The notes beneath the pieces were generated by a model that was given only the letters and a program-made list of their open reading frames with translations, was not told the DNA's origin and made no database searches. From positions 1-8,695 of the forward strand of contig CANCEQ010000128.1 in NCBI GenBank assembly GCA_947375085.1: a DNA stretch of 8,695 nucleotides, read 5' to 3'. This document shows positions 7,022-8,695 of the stretch, piece by piece. The stretch comes from Flavobacteriales bacterium (lineage in GTDB: Bacteria > Bacteroidota > Bacteroidia > Flavobacteriales > Crocinitomicaceae). The translations under genes were made by a program, and so were the position numbers. Each line of letters opens with the position of its first letter. The stretch's first letter is position 1.

Positions 7022-7818
7022 TTACTAAAACAACAGATAATAAGAACATCTATTTCGAAGTAAAAGGAAATTTAACGTCTTCTAAAACAATCATTTTTCT
7101 AAATGGTTTGTCTCAAACAACTGTTGCTTGGGGTTTAGTAACACCTTACTTTGAAAAAGAGTTTAAAATCATATTAATGGATTTTATTTTTCAAGGTCAA
7201 TCAGATACGGATAGTCAAGTCAGAGACTTTGATACACATGCTAAAGATGTTATTTCTGTTTTAGATACACTAGGAATAAATGAAGTTATTTTATGTGGCT
7301 TATCCTATGGAAGTCTTGTAGGACAACATTTTGCAGTGAACTATCCTGATAGATTAAAAAAACTAATTTTAATTTCATCGTTTGCTCATAAAACTCCTTA
7401 TTATGAAGCTATTGAATTGTCTTGGAAAAATGCACTTTCAATGGGTGGTTATTCACTTATGCTAGACGTCATGTTACCCTATGTTCTTAGTGATGTATAT
7501 TTTGAAAAACCGTTAATTCCAATCGACTTTTTCAAAGCAACGAAAAAAGACGTTGTAGATACTGCATCATTAGCAAAATTAATGCAGGCAACAGCAGAAA
7601 GAAAAGATTATAGAAGTGAATTAACAAAAATCAAAACGCAAACATTAGTTATTCATGGTCGTTTAGATGCACTCTTTCCTGTCTATTTAGGAGAAGAAAT
7701 TGCTAATCAAATAAAAAATTGTAAGTTTACGATAATCGAAAATGCAGGTCACACTTTGAATATCGAAGCTGTTGATAAAGTTGCAAATTCAATGATTGAT
7801 TTTATTAAAGCTGATTAA
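7018..7818 (+). CDS. Alpha/beta hydrolase of the PHA operon; candidate PHA/oligomer depolymerase
   Basis: A 266-residue cytoplasmic alpha/beta hydrolase without signal peptide or membrane segment. The nucleophile elbow GLSYGS (94-99) gives Ser96; D217 (in HGRLDALFP) and H245 (in NAGHTL) complete the triad. The oxyanion-hole turn is LNG (28-30) where many relatives have HG, and the strand 4 motif reads DFIFQGQSD (55-63) instead of the common DxxGxGxSD. A lid region lies at about 125-195. The substrate cannot be told from the fold. Its place, start-coupled to phaJ and 5 bases before bdhA, makes cleavage of PHA, of 3-hydroxybutyrate oligomers or of a 3-hydroxyacyl-CoA thioester the best hypotheses. 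Some known intracellular depolymerases (for example PhaZ of Bacillus thuringiensis) are simple Ser alpha/beta hydrolases like this one. No depolymerase gene is otherwise recognised in the window. The fold is certain; the function is inferred. Confidence 0.85.
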   Translation: MITKTTDNKNIYFEVKGNLTSSKTIIFLNGLSQTTVAWGLVTPYFEKEFKIILMDFIFQGQSDTDSQVRDFDTHAKDVISVLDTLGINEVILCGLSYGSLVGQHFAVNYPDRLKKLILISSFAHKTPYYEAIELSWKNALSMGGYSLMLDVMLPYVLSDVYFEKPLIPIDFFKATKKDVVDTASLAKLMQATAERKDYRSELTKIKTQTLVIHGRLDALFPVYLGEEIANQIKNCKFTIIENAGHTLNIEAVDKVANSMIDFIKAD

Positions 7819-7823
7819 TTTAT

Positions 7824-8591
7824 ATGCAAACAGTATTAATTACAGGAAGTACTAGCGGAATTGGGTTAGGTATAGCAAGAGAATTTGCGAAAGCAGGTTA
7901 TTCTATCGCTTTCAACGGATTAGAAGAAAATGCTGCTGAAATAGCTGAAAATGTTGGAAAAGAATTCAACGTTAAAACTGGTTTCTATGGTGCTAATCTT
8001 TCAGATGTAAATCAAATAGAACAAATGATTATTGAGGTAGAAAAAGACTTTGGAAGTCTTGATGTACTGGTCAACAATGCTGGTATTCAATTTGTTTCAC
8101 CGATAGATGAATTTCCAATTGAAAAATGGAATGCTATTATTCAATTAAACTTAAATGCTGTCTTTTATGCCTCTAAATTTGTTTGGAAAGGAATGAAAGA
8201 AAGATGTTTTGGAAGAATTATCAATATAGCTTCTGCACATGGATTAGTTGCTTCGGAATACAAAGCTGCTTATGTTGCTGCAAAGCATGGTGTGTTAGGT
8301 TTAACAAAAGTACTTGCATTAGAAGGATCTAAACTTGGAATTACTGCTAATTCTATTTGTCCAGGATATGTAAAAACTCCATTGGTTGAAAAACAAATTG
8401 TTGAACAAGCTAAATCTCACGGAATTTCAGAAGATGAAGTTGTTTCAAAAATAATGCTTGAAAAACATGCTGTTAAAGAATTTGTTTCAGTAGAATCTCT
8501 AGGTAAATTAGCAGTATTTCTTGCTTCAAAAGATGCGAGTTTAATTACAGGTACAGCAATGCCTGTAGATGGTGGTTGGACTGCCCAATAA
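7824..8591 (+). CDS. bdhA: D-(R)-3-hydroxybutyrate dehydrogenase (SDR family)
   Basis: Oxidises (R)-3-hydroxybutyrate to acetoacetate with NAD+, the step after polymer hydrolysis. It is a 255-residue SDR with TGSTSGIG (7-14), NNAGIQ (84-89), N110, S137, Y150 and K154. The residues that hold the substrate carboxylate in the Pseudomonas fragi enzyme (Q94, H144, K152, Q196, as I recall them) fall at Q89, H139, K147 and Q191 here, all shifted by exactly five, which separates it from FabG-like SDRs. ASAHGLVAS (136-144), AAYVAAKHGV (148-157), the C-terminal DGGWTAQ (249-255) and W252 are also typical. The residue matching W187 of that enzyme is Y182 here (CPGYV instead of CPGWV). The gaps to its neighbours are 5 and 6 bases, so it is in one operon with phaJ. 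Its leader lacks a Shine-Dalgarno. Confidence 0.93.
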   Translation: MQTVLITGSTSGIGLGIAREFAKAGYSIAFNGLEENAAEIAENVGKEFNVKTGFYGANLSDVNQIEQMIIEVEKDFGSLDVLVNNAGIQFVSPIDEFPIEKWNAIIQLNLNAVFYASKFVWKGMKERCFGRIINIASAHGLVASEYKAAYVAAKHGVLGLTKVLALEGSKLGITANSICPGYVKTPLVEKQIVEQAKSHGISEDEVVSKIMLEKHAVKEFVSVESLGKLAVFLASKDASLITGTAMPVDGGWTAQ

Positions 8592-8597
8592 AAAATT

Positions 8598-8695
8598 ATG
8601 GAAGAAAAAGCAAAACACGTTGGCTTAGCGTTACAAGGCGGAGGAGCACATGGTGCTTTTACTTGGGGAGTTTTAGATAGGCTACTTGAAGAAGA
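8598..8695 (+). CDS. Patatin-like lipid acyl hydrolase, 3'-truncated by the window edge
   Basis: Only the first 32 codons are in the window. After MEEKAKHVGL the glycine-rich oxyanion motif LQGGGAHGAF (12-21) is followed by TWGVLDRLLEE (22-32), the start of the patatin/RssA-like phospholipase fold. The catalytic Ser (GxSxG) and Asp (DGG/DGA) lie beyond the edge and cannot be checked. Patatins cleave acyl ester bonds of lipids. There is no signal peptide in the visible part, so a cytoplasmic protein is likely. It starts 6 bases after bdhA in the same operon. I recall patatin-like genes next to 3-hydroxybutyrate dehydrogenase in proteobacteria as well, which suggests a functional tie to PHA or hydroxybutyrate use. 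Activity on granule surface lipid or on the polyester itself is inference. Confidence 0.85.
   Translation, partial: MEEKAKHVGLALQGGGAHGAFTWGVLDRLLEE

Noticed and set aside
2964..8695. The PHA cluster as a recently acquired island
   Set aside because: No integrase, tRNA, insertion sequence or flanking direct repeat is visible, and base use looks the same as in uvrA.

Overview
This is a strongly AT-rich bacterial window. The organism is probably a member of the Bacteroidota, most likely Flavobacteriia. None of the eight visible start codons has a purine-rich Shine-Dalgarno motif in front of it; each follows an A/T-rich leader. The best promoter (before phaE) has the TTG / TAnnTTTG form known for the primary sigma factor of this phylum. 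The lineage is an inference, and no species can be named.

Left part (1-2890, + strand): the C-terminal three quarters of uvrA (nucleotide excision repair), cut by the window edge. It is followed 40 bases later by a gene for an ATP-pyrophosphatase of the Dph6/DUF71 (COG2102) family. These look like ordinary chromosomal genes unrelated to what follows.

Centre and right part (2964-8695): a polyhydroxyalkanoate (PHA, probably poly-3-hydroxybutyrate) gene cluster in two divergent arms around a 323-base AT-rich spacer. The minus-strand arm reads phaB (acetoacetyl-CoA reductase), phaE and phaC (the two subunits of a class III PHA synthase). phaEC appears to have its own promoter, and a near-duplicate hairpin lies after each of phaE and phaC. 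The plus-strand arm reads phaJ ((R)-specific enoyl-CoA hydratase), an alpha/beta hydrolase, bdhA (3-hydroxybutyrate dehydrogenase) and the start of a patatin-like lipid hydrolase. These four are packed with a 4-base overlap and gaps of 5 and 6 bases, so they are almost certainly one operon.

How the genes fit together: PhaB would make (R)-3-hydroxybutyryl-CoA from acetoacetyl-CoA, and PhaJ would make (R)-3-hydroxyacyl-CoA from enoyl-CoA. PhaEC would polymerise these on granules. Bdh would oxidise released (R)-3-hydroxybutyrate to acetoacetate. No recognised PHA depolymerase, beta-ketothiolase (phaA), PHA regulator or stand-alone phasin is present. The alpha/beta hydrolase and the patatin-like protein are therefore the local candidates for polymer, oligomer or granule-surface hydrolysis. 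That assignment is the main open question of the window. No RNA genes, CRISPR arrays, insertion sequences or tRNAs were seen.
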